Assembly: GCA_031276365.1 (NCBI GenBank)
Contig: JAISNG010000027.1
Span: 1 to 8,202, forward strand
DNA from: Campylobacteraceae bacterium
GTDB lineage: Bacteria > Campylobacterota > Campylobacteria > Campylobacterales > Campylobacteraceae
Direction of reading: 5' to 3'
Length of the DNA: 8,202 bases
Part shown: positions 6,960-8,202 of the stretch, piece by piece
Layout of the letters: every line of letters starts with the position of its first letter
How positions within the stretch are numbered: position 1 is the stretch's first letter
Program-made: the position numbers and the translations under genes
The notes under the pieces: model-generated
The model's database searches: none
Seen by the model: the letters and a program-made list of their open reading frames with translations, nothing else
What the model was told of the DNA's origin: nothing

Positions 6960-7132
6960 CGCGCGATTTTTCCAACTGATTTTTAATCTATTATTATGTA
7001 AATATCGGTAAAATAACGTTTTTTCATACTTTTTGTTCTTTTACTTATCATTGTCAAAAATGATTGGAAAAAGTTCAAAAAACAGCGAATTTCAGGGGAG
7101 ATTGTCTTTTTTAAGACAGCCTGTTTTTCTTG
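6960..7132 (+). promoter_or_regulatory. putative CRISPR leader
   Basis: AT-rich, non-coding DNA directly upstream of the first repeat on the side expected for a leader. The repeats end in ATTGAAAT, the usual 3' end (crRNA 5' handle) when transcription runs in the plus direction. It contains two small dyads, ATCATT/AATGAT (7047-7064) and TGTCTT/AAGACA (7103-7118), which could be integration-host or promoter elements. No promoter hexamers are convincing. Leader status is inferred from position and repeat orientation only. Confidence 0.55.
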
Positions 7133-7536
7133 CTGAACCAAAGACAAGAGTTGTATTGAAATTGCTATTATGCATGGTCTATTATTTAGCAATATTAGCT
7201 GAACCAAAGACAAGAGTTGTATTGAAATACGGGCATATCGCACCCGCTCATTTTTTCAATGCTGAACCAAAGACAAGAGTTGTATTGAAATTGAATAAAA
7301 AACGATGTATTATAACACTGTGAAACTGAACCAAAGACAAGAGTTGTATTGAAATCGCGCCACACGTCATTTGCATCGTTAGCCGTAAGCCTGAACCAAA
7401 GACAAGAGTTGTATTGAAATAAACAAAAATCACTTACAACCATATAAATTATTTTTCTGAACCAAAGACAAGAGTTGTATTGAAATTTCTGCAGGACGAA
7501 TTTGAGCCTGCAAATAATGACTGAACCAAAGACAAG

Positions 7537-7630
7537 AGTTGTATTGAAATGGCGTGGGAAAACTGGCCGTACATTTTTCTTTTCTTGTATAGGTTGTTTT
7601 AGTTGTATTGAAATGGCGTGGGAAAACTGG
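7537..7630 (+). repeat. exact 30-bp direct duplication flanking a 34-bp insert inside the array
   Basis: Copies at 7537-7566 and 7601-7630 are identical. Each consists of the last 14 nt of a CRISPR repeat plus GGCGTGGGAAAACTGG. Identity stops exactly at both borders: bases 7536/7600 are G/T and bases 7567/7631 are C/G. The 34 nt between them (7567-7600) are unique in the window and T-rich. The duplication length equals the repeat length, and the insert length falls within the spacer range. Removing one copy plus the insert gives a normal repeat, a 36-nt spacer, and the next normal repeat at 7651. Confidence 0.95.
7585..7614 (+). repeat. chimeric CRISPR repeat 8, 5' half replaced
   Basis: The last 14 nt match the consensus repeat exactly, while the first 16 nt match at only about three positions and are really the end of the 34-nt insert. 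The ACAA arm of the repeat hairpin is gone, though the TTGT arm and the ATTGAAAT handle remain. This abrupt half-and-half structure differs from the scattered point mutations of an ageing terminal repeat. Confidence 0.9.
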
Positions 7631-8202
7631 GAGAAGCAGAGACTTTTCTCCTGAACCAAAGACAAGAGTTGTATTGAAATTAGAGAAAGAAGCTAAAGGC
7701 GAGCTAAGCTATAGCCTGAACCAAAGACAAGAGTTGTATTGAAATAGCATTACCAATGGGGACCGTTAGCCGTTGTGGTGACTGAACCAAAGACAAGAGT
7801 TGTATTGAAATATAGTTGGAACTATTGTGGGTGCTTTTGTAGCAAACTGAACCAAAGACAAGAGTTGTATTGAAATATCGTTATCCGTGCTGTTGTGTAT
7901 ATTGCTCGTGTCTGAACCAAAGACAAGAGTTGTATTGAAATCCAAAAAGATTTAGAGGATATTTTTTATTCCTCTTTCTGAACCAAAGACAAGAGTTGTA
8001 TTGAAATACCTTGTATTTATTTTGCATTTTCTGCTCCTAAGTAACTGAACCAAAGACAAGAGTTGTATTGAAATTTATAGAAACAAAAGGTGTCCATATA
8101 AGGGCAAAAACTGAACCAAAGACAAGAGTTGTATTGAAATAATGGACAAAAAAAGACATTATTAAGGTTATACAAAACTGAACCAAAGACAAGAGTTGTA
8201 TT

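Larger units (their letters stand above)
7133..8202 (+). CRISPR. CRISPR array: 30-nt repeats, 16 spacers in window, continues past the right edge
   Basis: The repeat begins CTGAACCAAAGACAAG and ends AGTTGTATTGAAAT. Starts are at 7133, 7199, 7262, 7326, 7391, 7457, 7521, 7585 (chimeric), 7651, 7716, 7782, 7847, 7912, 7978, 8045, 8111 and 8178 (25 nt, cut by the edge). All are identical except 7585. Spacers are 36, 33, 34, 35, 36, 34, 34, 36, 35, 36, 35, 35, 36, 37, 36 and 37 nt. Within the repeat, ACAA-GAG-TTGT (positions 12-22) can form a 4-bp hairpin. Cutting just after it leaves an 8-nt handle, ATTGAAAT, which fits Cas6-processed type I or type III systems. The subtype cannot be decided because no cas gene is in the window. 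The array presumably stores fragments of phage or plasmid DNA for RNA-guided defence; I could not match any spacer to a source. Confidence 0.98.

Noticed and set aside
7195..7665. Minus-strand open frame with repeated FNTTLVFGS peptides
   Set aside because: It is the CRISPR repeat read through on the reverse strand. Periodicity comes from the array, and no ribosome site or family is apparent. The same applies to the shorter frames at 7248-7433, 6983-7243 and 7033-7323.
7377..7773. Shared 10-mer CGTTAGCCGT in the spacers after repeats 4 and 10 (7377-7386 and 7764-7773)
   Set aside because: One 10-nt match among sixteen spacers is within what chance allows, and the flanks do not match. It is unlike the exact 30-bp duplication at 7537/7601.

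Overview
The window suggests a mesophilic member of the Campylobacterota (Epsilonproteobacteria), probably of the Sulfurimonas/Sulfuricurvum kind. The partial FabF reads very much like the Helicobacter/Sulfurimonas enzyme, gene spacing is tight, and intergenic DNA is AT-rich. This placement comes from recognising protein sequences by eye, not from a search.

Layout: every intact protein gene lies on the minus strand. Reading them 5'->3', so from right to left, they are: (i) a DMT/EamA-family inner-membrane exporter (6872-5994, TTG start); (ii) a four-gene sulfur-acquisition-type operon (5075-1127) encoding a periplasmic binding protein, permease and ATPase of the SsuACB/TauABC class and a flavin monooxygenase of the SfnB/DszC type, ending at a strong intrinsic terminator; (iii) the fatty-acid synthesis pair acpP-fabF (916 to beyond base 1), with an intrinsic terminator between the two genes. 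Between the operon and the exporter, on the plus strand, lies a decayed gene (about 5326-5977) with several frameshifts and an in-frame stop.

The right end (7133-8202) is a CRISPR array that runs off the window. It has 30-nt repeats and 33-37-nt spacers, with an AT-rich candidate leader on its left. No cas gene is in the window. The most notable feature is inside the array. A 30-bp segment made of the last 14 nt of repeat 7 plus the first 16 nt of its spacer is duplicated exactly, and the two copies flank a 34-bp unique insert. The duplication is exactly one repeat long and the insert is one spacer long. Removing both restores a normal 36-nt spacer between two normal repeats. This is the footprint expected if the spacer integrase (Cas1-Cas2) inserted a new spacer 16 bp out of register, in mid-array. 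It produced a chimeric repeat (7585-7614) that lacks the repeat's small hairpin.

How the genes work together: the ABC transporter would import an organosulfur compound (sulfonate or sulfone-like; substrate not determinable here), and the monooxygenase would begin its oxidative desulfurisation using reduced flavin made elsewhere. The acpP-fabF pair is housekeeping fatty-acid elongation. The CRISPR array is functionally separate.
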